A stretch of 15,376 nt of DNA, from NCBI GenBank assembly GCA_964609795.1, contig CAZSTC010000049.1, forward strand, positions 1-15,376, written 5' to 3'. Of this stretch, positions 7,102-14,105 are shown piece by piece (position 1 is the first letter of the stretch; each line of letters starts with the position of its first letter). The notes beneath the pieces were generated by a model. That model was not told where the DNA came from and searched no databases. It worked only from the letters and a program-made list of their open reading frames with translations. Both the position numbers and the translations under genes were made by a program. Source of the stretch: UBA1412 sp964609795. Its GTDB lineage: Bacteria; Verrucomicrobiota; Verrucomicrobiia; Limisphaerales; UBA1412.

Positions 7102-7611
7102 TTACTTTGCGAGGGGATTGGTCACTTTCACCTTGGCCGCCGTATTGGTAACAGCCTCGGTTACCTTGTCAGCTGCCTTTTCAATAGCTTCGCCTGTCTT
7201 TTCAACGGCCTCGTTTAAAGCTTCCTTAGTATCAGCAACGGCCTCGTTTAAAGCTTCTTTAGTATCAGCAGCGGCTTCGTTCAAAGCGGCTTTTGTATCG
7301 GCAGCGGCCTCGCTCAAAGCGCTCTTTGTCTTGTCAGCTGCACTTCCCAGAGCTTCGTTTGCTTTCTCAGCGGCTTTGTCCAGAGCAGATGTTGTGTTAG
7401 TAGCAGCTTCGCTCGAAGCGGCTCCTGACTTTTGAATAGTCTGTTCCAGAGCTTCGACTGCTTCCTGTTGAGCTTTCGCCTGATTCCCCGAGCCAGTGGT
7501 CAGCTCCGTTTGCTCGGGACCCGAGCTGCTTTCTTCTTTTGAACAGGCGGACGATAAAGCCAAAACCAGTGCGCATACAACCGCCACCACAATAAGATTC
7601 ATATTTTTCAT
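7102..7611 (-). CDS. Ala-rich helical lipoprotein with 11-residue repeats, copy 1
   Basis: Start taken as the ATG at 7611, because TAGGTG lies 6 nt upstream; an in-frame GTG at 7620 would add MLI. 169 residues. The signal MKNMNLIVVAVVCALVLALSSAC ends in a lipobox-like SSAC, with Ser rather than Leu at -3, followed by SKEE. The mature part is almost all Ala, Glu, Lys, Thr, Asp and Asn, with an 11-residue period (ADTKEALNEAV and variants), predicted to be a long amphipathic helix or hendecad coiled coil. It resembles LEA-like or apolipoprotein-like stress and envelope proteins in composition only; no function is assigned. The period is encoded as 33-bp DNA repeats. It has a paralogue at 7818-8096. 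Confidence 0.75.
   Translation of the reverse strand: MKNMNLIVVAVVCALVLALSSACSKEESSSGPEQTELTTGSGNQAKAQQEAVEALEQTIQKSGAASSEAATNTTSALDKAAEKANEALGSAADKTKSALSEAAADTKAALNEAAADTKEALNEAVADTKEALNEAVEKTGEAIEKAADKVTEAVTNTAAKVKVTNPLAK
7174..7437 (-). repeat. 33-bp tandem repeat inside lipoprotein gene 1
   Basis: About eight consecutive 33-bp units. The units starting at 7207, 7240 and 7273 are nearly identical (each begins GGCCTCGTTTAAAG or a close variant), 7306 is close, and 7174, 7339, 7372 and 7405 are diverged. Each unit encodes one 11-residue helix repeat. The gradient from identical centre to diverged edges suggests recent expansion in the middle. Confidence 0.8.
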
Positions 7612-7663
7612 AATCAACACCTATCAATAACAGGTCACAGATCAAACATCCAGACCTTCCTGA

Positions 7664-7692
7664 AATATGGACCAGAATATTCTGAAATTCAA
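7664..7692 (-). promoter_or_regulatory. Promoter of lipoprotein gene 1 with palindrome in the spacer
   Basis: On the minus strand, TTGAAT (plus 7687-7692), a 17-nt spacer, then CATATT (plus 7664-7669). The same elements with the same spacing occur before copy 2 (8151-8179). The spacer here contains a perfect 12-bp palindrome CAGAATATTCTG (7673-7684) that copy 2 lacks. Confidence 0.6.
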
Positions 7693-7716
7693 ATAAATCT
7701 AAACATTTAAAATTCT

Positions 7717-7750
7717 AAAGCCACGAGAGAAGTTCATCCTTCGTGGCTTT
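7717..7750 (-). terminator. Rho-independent terminator, copy 2
   Basis: AAAGCCACGA (7717-7726) pairs with TCGTGGCTTT (7741-7750), the same stem as at 7004-7037 but with a changed loop. It lies 67 nt past the lipoprotein 2 stop and just upstream of the lipoprotein 1 promoter, so it separates the two genes transcriptionally. Confidence 0.82.
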
Positions 7751-7766
7751 TGTAGTTTGCGTTTTA

Positions 7767-7793
7767 CGGATGATCTCTAAAAGAGTTAATCCG
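7767..7793 (-). other. Structured 3' UTR hairpin, copy 2
   Basis: Nested hairpin: CGGAT (7767-7771) with ATCCG (7789-7793), and inner CTCT (7775-7778) with AGAG (7782-7785) around AAA. The equivalent of 7050-7081 in copy 1. The surrounding 3' UTR is more similar between the copies than the mature coding parts are. Confidence 0.5.
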
Positions 7794-7817
7794 CAAAATG
7801 TGGATTTTAAAAATCGT

Positions 7818-8096
7818 TTACTTAGCAGGTGTCGTGGCTTCTTTCACCGCGGCGGCTGCATTGGTGGCAGCTTCAGCCGTCTTGTCGGCTGCTTTTTCGA
7901 TAGCGGCCGCTGCATCAGTAGCGGCTTTGTCCACAGCGGTTTCGGTTTTGTCAGCTGCTTTCTGAAGCTCACTCTTCTGGGCTTCCGTTACGGACGGCAG
8001 ACCGTTGTTGGAGTTCTCTTCTTTAGAACAGGCAGATGAGAAAGCCAAAACAAGCGCGCATACAACCGACACCACAATAAGATTCATATTTTTCAT
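7818..8096 (-). CDS. Ala-rich helical lipoprotein, copy 2
   Basis: 92 residues from the ATG at 8096. The first 60 bases are nearly identical to copy 1: signal MKNMNLIVVSVVCALVLAFSSAC with the same SSAC lipobox-like site, then SKEE. The mature part (SELQKAADKTETAVDKAATDAA and similar) is Ala-rich helical with an irregular 7/11 period, and lacks the long 33-bp repeat block, so it is about half the length of copy 1. The upstream sequence is TACGTG where copy 1 has TAGGTG, which should weaken the ribosome binding site. It is the tandem paralogue of copy 1, with its own promoter and terminator. Function unknown; periplasmic membrane-anchored location inferred. Confidence 0.72.
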   Translation of the reverse strand: MKNMNLIVVSVVCALVLAFSSACSKEENSNNGLPSVTEAQKSELQKAADKTETAVDKAATDAAAAIEKAADKTAEAATNAAAAVKEATTPAK

Positions 8097-8150
8097 AATC
8101 AACACGTATCAATAACAGGTCACAGATTCAAACTGTTTGACCCTCCAGAC

Positions 8151-8179
8151 AGTATGGCCCCGAAGGCATTAAAATTCAA
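8151..8179 (-). promoter_or_regulatory. Promoter of lipoprotein gene 2
   Basis: On the minus strand, TTGAAT (plus 8174-8179), a 17-nt spacer, then CATACT (plus 8151-8156). The placement and the flanking GGNCCATAYT context match copy 1, which supports a real promoter. It is divergent from the GH71/99-like gene starting at 8259. An inverted repeat AAATTAA/TTAATTT lies just upstream at 8183-8200. Confidence 0.55.
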
Positions 8180-8258
8180 ATAAAATTAATTAGTTAATTT
8201 GAAAGTGGAATTTACGTTGGACAGAGCCGAAGCGATTTGTTCCAATAGTGGGGCGAAA

Positions 8259-9944
8259 ATGAAGATGAAAAAGCTCAATTTGTTGATGACCCTGACGATG
8301 GCCGCGGCCTCTCTGGCCGTGAGCGCAGAGTCAGCTCAACCCGTAGATACACTGAGTGACACCTGGGCAGCCGTGGATGCTCTGGGGCGGCCTTTGCCCC
8401 TGGAGGATAGTGCCCCGGCACCGCGGGAAGGGAAGTTCGTGGGCGTTTTTTACTACCTCTGGCATGGTGCCCACAATGGCCCGGTTCAGCCCGGCCAGGG
8501 AGTCATCCCGCTGGAACAGGTCGATGCGAATAGCCCCTACGATAACAGCATCATTTTGCAGGATCCTCCGGGGGAGCGCAAATGGGGTCCGCATCTGGCC
8601 TTTCATCATTGGGGTGAATCGCTCTACGGTTACTATGTGGCCGATGACGAGTGGGTGATCCGCCGCAATGCGCAGCTTCTGGCCGATGCAGGGGTCGATG
8701 TCATCGTTTTTGACGTCACCAATGCGCTTCACTATCACGATATTTATATGAACCTCCTGCGGGTCTACTCCGATATCCGCAAGGCAGGCGGCAAGACTCC
8801 GGCCATTTCCTTCCTGACCAATAGCGGCCACGATCAGGTCGTGCAGGCCCTCTACCGTGATTTGTATTCCAAAGGGCTTTATAAAGATCTCTGGTTTTAC
8901 TGGAAAGGCAAACCGCTGGTCATGGCCAATCCGGANNNNNNNNNNNNNNNNNNNNNNNNNNNNNNNNNNNNNNNNNNNNNNNNNNNNNNNNNNNNNNNNN
9001 NNNNNNNNNNNNNNNNNNNNNNNNNNNNNNNNNNNAATCCCAAGCCTCATCAGACTGAGAAGGGTCTCTATTTTGCCGAGCAATGGGAGCACGCGCTGAA
9101 AGTGGACCCAGAGTTTATTTTCGTGACGCAGTGGAACGAGTGGATCGCCATGCGTTTCACCACGAAGGATATTCCCTGGACCGAATATGCGGGAGAGCCC
9201 GTGAGCGACCCGGAGGGGCTTTTCGTGGATACCTACAATATGGAGTATAACCGCGACATGGAGCCGATGAAGGGCGGCTTCGGAGATAATTACTATTATC
9301 AGTTGTGGAGCAATATCCGCAAGTTTAAGGGTGTGCGTCCCTTGCCGGAGGCTTCTGCCGCATTGCCGCGGAGTTGGGATTTAGCCGATTGGAGCGGTGT
9401 GCAGCCGGACTACCGGGATGACGTCGGCGACACCTTCCACCGCAATCACCGCGGCTACGGTCCGCGCCTGGGGATGTATGTAAATAAGAGCGGGCGCAAT
9501 GATATCGTCTCGAGCAAAGTGACGCTGGCGGGCGGACGCCTCTATTTCATGGCCGAATGCGCCGAGGCCCTCTCTAAACCGGTGGATTCCCAATGGATGA
9601 ACCTCTGGTTCACGATTGAGGGTCGCCAGGCGCCGCAGTGGAATGGGATTCAATACCGTGTTCAGTTTGACGTGAAGGGAGAAAAAGCGACCCTATACCG
9701 CTACAGCCCCGAGACGGTTTCAAGCTGGTTGCCTGAGAAAACTCTCTTCTCTCAAGTGGAGGATAAGCGGGTCATCATCGCTCTTCCCAAAGAATTCACC
9801 CGTGTTCCCTCGGGCGAGAAGCTGAGTATCCGCTTCAAGTGGTCCGATAATATGCAGGATGAGCGCAACCCGATTGATTGGCTCGTCCATGGCGACACCG
9901 CCCCCAACGGCAGAGCTCTCTACCGCTGGGTGAGCCCGGAATAA
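8259..9944 (+). CDS. Secreted GH71/GH99-like protein with C-terminal CBM9/DOMON-like domain, interrupted by assembly gap
   Basis: Start taken as ATG 8259 (or ATG 8265), which opens a signal peptide (MKKLNLLMTLTMAAASLAVSAES); upstream in-frame TTG 8199 is less likely. The N-terminal part is a TIM-barrel-like glycosidase segment: VGVFYYLWHG (about 61-70), FHHWGESLYGYY (115-126), LLADAGVDVIVFDVTN (140-155), LWFYWKGKPLVMANP. After the gap come GLYFAEQWEHALK and FVTQWNEWIAMRF, the style of GH71/GH99 (endo-mannanase-like) proteins. The C-terminal 190 residues (NKSGRNDIVSSKVTL, RLYFMAECAEALSKPVDSQWMNLW, IRFKWSDNM) look like a CBM9/DOMON carbohydrate-binding sandwich. The 100 N at 8936-9035 hide part of the barrel, and the true missing length is unknown. 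The frame continues across the N run, but a fixed placeholder preserves frame by chance one time in three. Family assignment is moderate; substrate unknown. Confidence 0.75.
   Translation: MKMKKLNLLMTLTMAAASLAVSAESAQPVDTLSDTWAAVDALGRPLPLEDSAPAPREGKFVGVFYYLWHGAHNGPVQPGQGVIPLEQVDANSPYDNSIILQDPPGERKWGPHLAFHHWGESLYGYYVADDEWVIRRNAQLLADAGVDVIVFDVTNALHYHDIYMNLLRVYSDIRKAGGKTPAISFLTNSGHDQVVQALYRDLYSKGLYKDLWFYWKGKPLVMANPXXXXXXXXXXXXXXXXXXXXXXXXXXXXXXXXXXNPKPHQTEKGLYFAEQWEHALKVDPEFIFVTQWNEWIAMRFTTKDIPWTEYAGEPVSDPEGLFVDTYNMEYNRDMEPMKGGFGDNYYYQLWSNIRKFKGVRPLPEASAALPRSWDLADWSGVQPDYRDDVGDTFHRNHRGYGPRLGMYVNKSGRNDIVSSKVTLAGGRLYFMAECAEALSKPVDSQWMNLWFTIEGRQAPQWNGIQYRVQFDVKGEKATLYRYSPETVSSWLPEKTLFSQVEDKRVIIALPKEFTRVPSGEKLSIRFKWSDNMQDERNPIDWLVHGDTAPNGRALYRWVSPE
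8936..9035. other. Assembly gap of exactly 100 N
   Basis: A run of exactly 100 undetermined bases, the usual placeholder for a scaffold join of unknown size. It falls inside the GH71/99-like gene. Confidence 0.99.
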
Positions 9945-9957
9945 ACCGCCCGCAACG

Positions 9958-10542
9958 ATGCGTACTTATGCGTTAACCGGCGGTATGGGGATGGGTAAAT
10001 CCACCGCCGCCGCTTGGCTGAAAAGCCGCGGCATCGCCGTGCTTGATACCGACGACCTGGCTCGGGAAGTGACCCGGCCCGGTGAGAAGGCATTGGCGGC
10101 GCTGGCGGAGCATTTCGGAAAAAAAATACTCCGGGAGGATGGCTCCCTCAATAGGTCTCTTCTGGCAGAAATCGTCTTCCGCGATGAGCGTGAGCGCCGG
10201 TTCCTGGAAGCGGCACTGCATCCCCTGATCCGGCAGCGCTGGCGTGACTGGTGCCGGGAGCTCAGGGAAAATGAACCGCCGCGTTTTTGCGTCGTTGTCA
10301 TTCCGCTGCTCTTTGAAACCGGGGCTGCGGGAGAGTTTGACGAGGTGGTCTGCGTAGCCTGCCGGCTTGAAATACAGAAGGAGCGTCTCCTCAAAAAGGG
10401 ATTGAGCGAGGAAGAAATTGCCGGCCGCCTGGCCGCACAGTGGCCGATCCAGGAGAAGATGCGTCTCTCGCATCACGTCGTTCACAATAACGGGACCCCA
10501 GAGGAACTCTATGCAGAGCTCTCCAGGGTGTTCTTTTCCTAA
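9958..10542 (+). CDS. coaE: Dephospho-CoA kinase
   Basis: 194 residues, close to the usual family length of about 200. It phosphorylates the 3'-hydroxyl of dephospho-CoA, the last step of coenzyme A synthesis, in the cytoplasm. Visible signatures: P-loop GGMGMGKST (residues 8-16), DTDDLARE (30-37), VIPLLFETG in the middle, and RLAAQWPIQEKMRLSHHVVHNNG near the C-terminus, corresponding to the family's R-x-AAQ...EK...A-D-x-V-I-x-N-x-G stretch. The usual ADxVIxN is SHHVVHN here. The ATG is only 13 nt after the stop of the secreted glycosidase and no Shine-Dalgarno is obvious, so it may depend on read-through from that gene. Followed by a strong terminator. Confidence 0.95.
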   Translation: MRTYALTGGMGMGKSTAAAWLKSRGIAVLDTDDLAREVTRPGEKALAALAEHFGKKILREDGSLNRSLLAEIVFRDERERRFLEAALHPLIRQRWRDWCRELRENEPPRFCVVVIPLLFETGAAGEFDEVVCVACRLEIQKERLLKKGLSEEEIAGRLAAQWPIQEKMRLSHHVVHNNGTPEELYAELSRVFFS

Positions 10543-10549
10543 AAAAAGT

Positions 10550-10587
10550 AAGGCGTTTCAGGAGTGCCGGGCACTTTGAAACGCCTT
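10550..10587. terminator. Bidirectional terminator between coaE and the rhamnosidase gene
   Basis: AAGGCGTTTC (10550-10559) pairs with GAAACGCCTT (10578-10587), and the loop holds a second stem AGTGC/GCACT (10563-10567 with 10571-10575). The plus strand continues TATTCTTT; the minus strand continues into seven T (complement of 10541-10547). It therefore suits both convergent genes. Confidence 0.92.
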
Positions 10588-10621
10588 TATTCTTTGCGCG
10601 AATCCCGCGTAACTGCGGAGA

Positions 10622-12475
10622 TTACCGCCGGGTCTTGACCTTCATCTTCATGTTCGGGGTATCGCTCACGATCTTCACCTTCCTGGGTGCGGTGATCTGA
10701 GTCTTCAAGGAGCCGTCGGGCTGCTTCTCGTGCCGGATTTCCAGGACGCCATCCTTCAGCGGGAAGGAGCCTTCAACCCATTCCAGGTCGCAGAGATGGG
10801 GATTAATCCGCACTATTTTTCCGCCATTTTCCACGCGGACTCCGAGCACATATTCCGAGAGCCAGGCCGTGGGACCGCTTGCCCAGCCGTGACTCAGGCT
10901 GTGACGCAGGCCGATATAGCAATAGTTGCCGTAATCGCCATGGATATCCACTTTACCCTCGGGAACCAGTTCATCGATGCGTGCGGCGTTTTCCATCCAC
11001 TTAATATCGAAATCTTCCCAGAAAGTGGTCGCTCCCATATCGAGCATTCCGCCCCAGTATTGGCGGATAACGTCCAGGCACCCCTGATAATCCTCAGCCT
11101 TGGCGCGGGCCAGAAGCACATAGTATCCGTAGAAGGTAGACATGCGGTGAGCCCCGTCCACGGCCATGACTTCGTCATTGAGCTTCTTGGCATCGGCCAG
11201 ACCCGCCAGCGCCATCAGTGCAGCCGCCTGTTTGCTGTTGTTGGGGTCCGGGGTATAGGTGCGCATTTTGGCCGCCATCTCTTTGCATTGGGCCGAGAGC
11301 TCTTTCTCGCCCAGCGCGTCGCAGAGCGTCGTGCCTGCTTCAAAAGAGAGAATCATGAGCGAATGCAACCCGGCATGAATGGCCTGCGGGTTGGCGTTGC
11401 TGGGCCAATCGAGGAAGCGTCCGCCGGGCATCTTTTCTTTGCCGTTCTCGTCGACGCAGCCGATGAGCTGGCGCAAGAAGCCCGTCAGGTAAGGCTGCTG
11501 AGCCTTGAGATATTCATAGTCGCCGTTAATGCGGTACCAGTCATTGTGGATCAGGAGCCACCAGATGGAGTAGGAGCTGATGCCGTTCATCCAGCTTCCG
11601 AGCGGGGTCTCATCCCGGACCAGGTCCAGACTGCGCGGAACCATCCAGTTGGCGCCAAAAACGCTGTTGATCGTCATCGTCTCCGGGTGCATATCGCCGA
11701 TCCAGACCAGCCGGTCGCGCTTGAAGCCGTCCCAGACATAGTTTTGCATATTGAGCTGGACGGTGTAGGCGCCGGTCTTCCAGATTTTATTGAGGCGCTC
11801 GTCGCTGGATTGGAAGTTGCCCAGATAAGGAAGGTCATTAAAGAGGAAAACGGCCCGAGTGAACTTCAGATTCAGCGTCGAATTGGGCTGTACCAGGTCG
11901 ATGCGGACAAAACGGAAACCGGTGTTGCCGATCTCGGCCGTACCCAGCCAGGGGATAAGCGTCGTCTGGTCGCGCACCGCATGGTCATTGGTGGCGTTCT
12001 TCTTGCCGCCCAGATCGCTCATGGCTTCGCTGACCGATTCCCCGAAACGGATGCGGACCTCCACCGGCTGGCCTGAAGAAGTGCCCGAGCAGCCGATTTG
12101 GATACCGCCCGAGAGCTCAGTGCCGAAATCCAGCAGAATACTGGCCGGTTGGCCTTTGTTTTCCAGAGAGCAGAATTCAGGCGTGGTCAGGCTGATCTGT
12201 CCACTGGTTTTTTTGAGCAGAGACTCCGCGTTTTTCACGGAGGATTGATCGCTGTTTTCCGATTGCCAGACAATGCGTGCCGGGGTCACGTAGGTGCGTA
12301 CGCGCGGGTCCTTTTCGATCCTGCCGCTGAACGCATCCTGAACAGAATCCGGGACGCGGGCCGTACTCTGCAGAGGGCAGGGTGCCGGCGTTCCATCGAT
12401 GGCCAGGGCGCTAAGGGAGAGACCGGAGCACATGCCCAGAGTGCTCAAACAGACAACGAGTGAATTGAGTTTCAT
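10622..12475 (-). CDS. Secreted alpha-L-rhamnosidase, GH78-like
   Basis: 617 residues, signal peptide to about residue 25 (LSLSALA-ID). An N-terminal beta-sandwich (ASILLDFGTELSGGIQIG, EVRIRFGESVSEAMSDLGG) precedes an (alpha/alpha)6 barrel and a short C-terminal sandwich (VRINPHLCDLEWVEGSFP). The GH78 catalytic strip D-C-P-x-R-E-x...W-x-G-D appears here as D249-G-F-K-R-D254-R-L-V-W-I-G-D261, and GATTFWEDFD supplies E487, the position of the proposed base. Family members release alpha-L-rhamnose by inversion. The Glu usually acting as general acid is Asp (D254); similar KRDR variants are, from memory, seen in other GH78-like proteins. At 617 residues it is shorter than many GH78 enzymes. The start at 12475 has no clear Shine-Dalgarno. 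The RNase gene lies 33 nt upstream on the same strand. Confidence 0.88.
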   Translation of the reverse strand: MKLNSLVVCLSTLGMCSGLSLSALAIDGTPAPCPLQSTARVPDSVQDAFSGRIEKDPRVRTYVTPARIVWQSENSDQSSVKNAESLLKKTSGQISLTTPEFCSLENKGQPASILLDFGTELSGGIQIGCSGTSSGQPVEVRIRFGESVSEAMSDLGGKKNATNDHAVRDQTTLIPWLGTAEIGNTGFRFVRIDLVQPNSTLNLKFTRAVFLFNDLPYLGNFQSSDERLNKIWKTGAYTVQLNMQNYVWDGFKRDRLVWIGDMHPETMTINSVFGANWMVPRSLDLVRDETPLGSWMNGISSYSIWWLLIHNDWYRINGDYEYLKAQQPYLTGFLRQLIGCVDENGKEKMPGGRFLDWPSNANPQAIHAGLHSLMILSFEAGTTLCDALGEKELSAQCKEMAAKMRTYTPDPNNSKQAAALMALAGLADAKKLNDEVMAVDGAHRMSTFYGYYVLLARAKAEDYQGCLDVIRQYWGGMLDMGATTFWEDFDIKWMENAARIDELVPEGKVDIHGDYGNYCYIGLRHSLSHGWASGPTAWLSEYVLGVRVENGGKIVRINPHLCDLEWVEGSFPLKDGVLEIRHEKQPDGSLKTQITAPRKVKIVSDTPNMKMKVKTRR

Positions 12476-12508
12476 ACTATATATTTTCTAATGGATAGGG
12501 GGTGTTCA

Positions 12509-13906
12509 TTATGAGAGTTCAACGGATTGGCCCATCTCAGGCACAATAATCTCGCTCTCGGGTTTAAACTTTTTCAAATGCTCTCCGAAGGCCAGCGACT
12601 GGTTCTCTTCACCGTGGGAGACCAGAATTTTCTTGAGGCTGCCTTTGAGATTGCCGACATAGTGCAGCAATTCATCGCGGTCGGCATGGCCGGAAAATGA
12701 ATCAATCTGAGCAATCCGAGCGCGGACCGGGTAGGGCTTTCCGAAGATATTGACCTGCTTATTGCCGGCCAGGATATAAGCCCCCAAAGTATCGGCGGCG
12801 CAGTAACCGATAAAGAGGACTAGCGTATTGGGGTCGCCGATATGGTTCTTCAAGTGGTGGCGGATGCGGCCTGCTTCGCACATCCCAGAGGCGCTGATGA
12901 TGATTGCCGGCTCATTAATCTCATTAAGCTTCATGGAGTGGGAGAGCTGGCGAATGTAGGTGAGGTTATCCATACCGAAGGGATTGGTCCCCGATTGCAA
13001 GAACTCGTAAATCTCCTGGTTGAAGCACTCCGGATGAAGACGGTAGACCTCGGTCGTGTTGACGCTCAGGGGGCTGTCCACGAAGATCGGCACCTTGGGC
13101 AGGCGGTTCTCCAGCGTCAATTGATGCAACGCATAGACGATATCCTGCGTACGGCCCATGCTGAAAGAGGGGATGAGCACCAGCGCGTTCTTCTCCAGAG
13201 CGGCGCTGACATATCTGTGCACTTCTTCGGTTGCGTCCTTACGGGGGGAGTGCAGGCGGTCGCCGTAGGTGCTTTCAATGTGGAGAAAATCGACATCCTC
13301 CACCGAATCCGGATCCCTAAGAATGTCGTCGTCGCCGCGGCCGATATCGCCCGAGAAAAGATAGCGATATTTTTTACCCTTCTCCACGATATCCAGGCAG
13401 ACCTGCGCGGCTCCCAGAATATGGCCCGCATCGTAGAAGGTGAGCGTCACGCCCGGGGCGATTAACATCGGCCGGTAGTAATTCATGGAGATAAACTGGC
13501 GCGCCGATTTCTCTGCATCCTCCGGTGTATAGAGTGGCTCCACGGGAGGCAGACCTTCTTTGGCTCTCTGTTTGGAGACGAAGGCGGCATCAGCCCGTTG
13601 TATCCGGGCGCTGTCCTCGAGCATGATACTGGCCAGGTCGCGCGTTGCGAACGTGCTGTAGATATTGCCGTTAAAGCCCTTCAGGCAAAGCAGGGGCAGA
13701 TTGCCGCAGTGGTCGATATGCGCATGGCTGAGCACGACGCAATCAAGCTGGGCTGGGTCAAAATCGAAGGTGCGATTCTTTTCAATGGATTCAAAGCGCT
13801 TGCCCTGGTAGAGGCCGCACTCGATGAGAATCTTGCTCCCGTTGGCTTCCAGGAGGTATTTGGAACCGGTCGTGGTGCGAGTGGCACCGAAAAAATGTAG
13901 TTTCAT
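12509..13906 (-). CDS. Beta-CASP metallo-beta-lactamase RNase (CPSF73/RNase J-like superfamily)
   Basis: 465 residues, full length. Metallo-beta-lactamase signatures: LIECG at 27-31 (motif 1, with Glu where Asp is common), H61-A-H63-I-D65-H66, H162 in DAGHILGA, and D187 in FSGDIG. Beta-CASP signatures: IPSFSMGRTQDIVYAL (about 245-260), SASGMCEAGRIRHHL (338-352) and the RNA-specificity part DSFSGHADRDELLHYV (402-417), with SHGEENQ at 430-436. These are zinc-dependent exo/endoribonucleases of the archaeal CPSF-like and bacterial YsxH-like type, acting in the cytoplasm. The role here is inferred to be RNA processing or turnover. A putative promoter lies at 13985-14013, and the rhamnosidase gene follows 33 nt downstream, so the two may be co-transcribed. 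Confidence 0.93.
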   Translation of the reverse strand: MKLHFFGATRTTTGSKYLLEANGSKILIECGLYQGKRFESIEKNRTFDFDPAQLDCVVLSHAHIDHCGNLPLLCLKGFNGNIYSTFATRDLASIMLEDSARIQRADAAFVSKQRAKEGLPPVEPLYTPEDAEKSARQFISMNYYRPMLIAPGVTLTFYDAGHILGAAQVCLDIVEKGKKYRYLFSGDIGRGDDDILRDPDSVEDVDFLHIESTYGDRLHSPRKDATEEVHRYVSAALEKNALVLIPSFSMGRTQDIVYALHQLTLENRLPKVPIFVDSPLSVNTTEVYRLHPECFNQEIYEFLQSGTNPFGMDNLTYIRQLSHSMKLNEINEPAIIISASGMCEAGRIRHHLKNHIGDPNTLVLFIGYCAADTLGAYILAGNKQVNIFGKPYPVRARIAQIDSFSGHADRDELLHYVGNLKGSLKKILVSHGEENQSLAFGEHLKKFKPESEIIVPEMGQSVELS

Positions 13907-13984
13907 ACGTTCTTTATCTCAATAGTGACGCCCCCTTTGCTCCGAAAAAATTTCAAACAAAAGAGAGTCACATACCTGTGGGTA

Positions 13985-14013
13985 ATTCTACAGGATAGCC
14001 CCCTGTTTTTGAA
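13985..14013 (-). promoter_or_regulatory. Putative promoter of the RNase gene with three ACAGG half-sites
   Basis: On the minus strand, TTCAAA (plus 14008-14013), 17 nt, TAGAAT (plus 13985-13990). Half-sites CCTGT 13975-13979, ACAGG 13990-13994 and CCTGT 14002-14006 alternate in orientation over the promoter and possible +1 region, which could be an operator. Confidence 0.45.
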
Positions 14014-14040
14014 TCAAAAAAAGTGATGGGAGATAAAACA

Positions 14041-14069
14041 AAAAGCCCCGGGGGATTTCCTCCGGGGTT
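14041..14069 (-). terminator. Rho-independent terminator of rplM-rpsI
   Basis: The stem CCCCGGGGG (14046-14054) pairs with 14059-14067 with one G-U pair and a 4-nt loop. Read on the minus strand it is followed by TTTTTGTTTT. It begins 37 nt after the rpsI stop. Confidence 0.9.
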
Positions 14070-14105
14070 CTGTAAAACCGCAAAGATGCGGAAAGTGAAA
14101 CGCGC

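Noticed and set aside
7085..7435. 116-codon plus-strand frame rich in Ala, Ser and Phe
   Set aside because: It is the antisense of the 33-bp repeats in lipoprotein gene 1, which has the signal peptide, ribosome binding site, promoter and terminator.
7174..7437. CRISPR-like array
   Set aside because: The 33-bp units are contiguous with no unique spacers and are in frame with a coding sequence.
8199..8258. Upstream TTG start for the GH71/99-like gene
   Set aside because: The extra 20 residues precede a clear signal peptide and have no ribosome binding site; ATG 8259 or 8265 fits better.
10730..12076. Long 448-codon plus-strand frame
   Set aside because: It is opposite the well-supported rhamnosidase gene and shows no recognisable domain; it is a by-product of high GC and codon bias.
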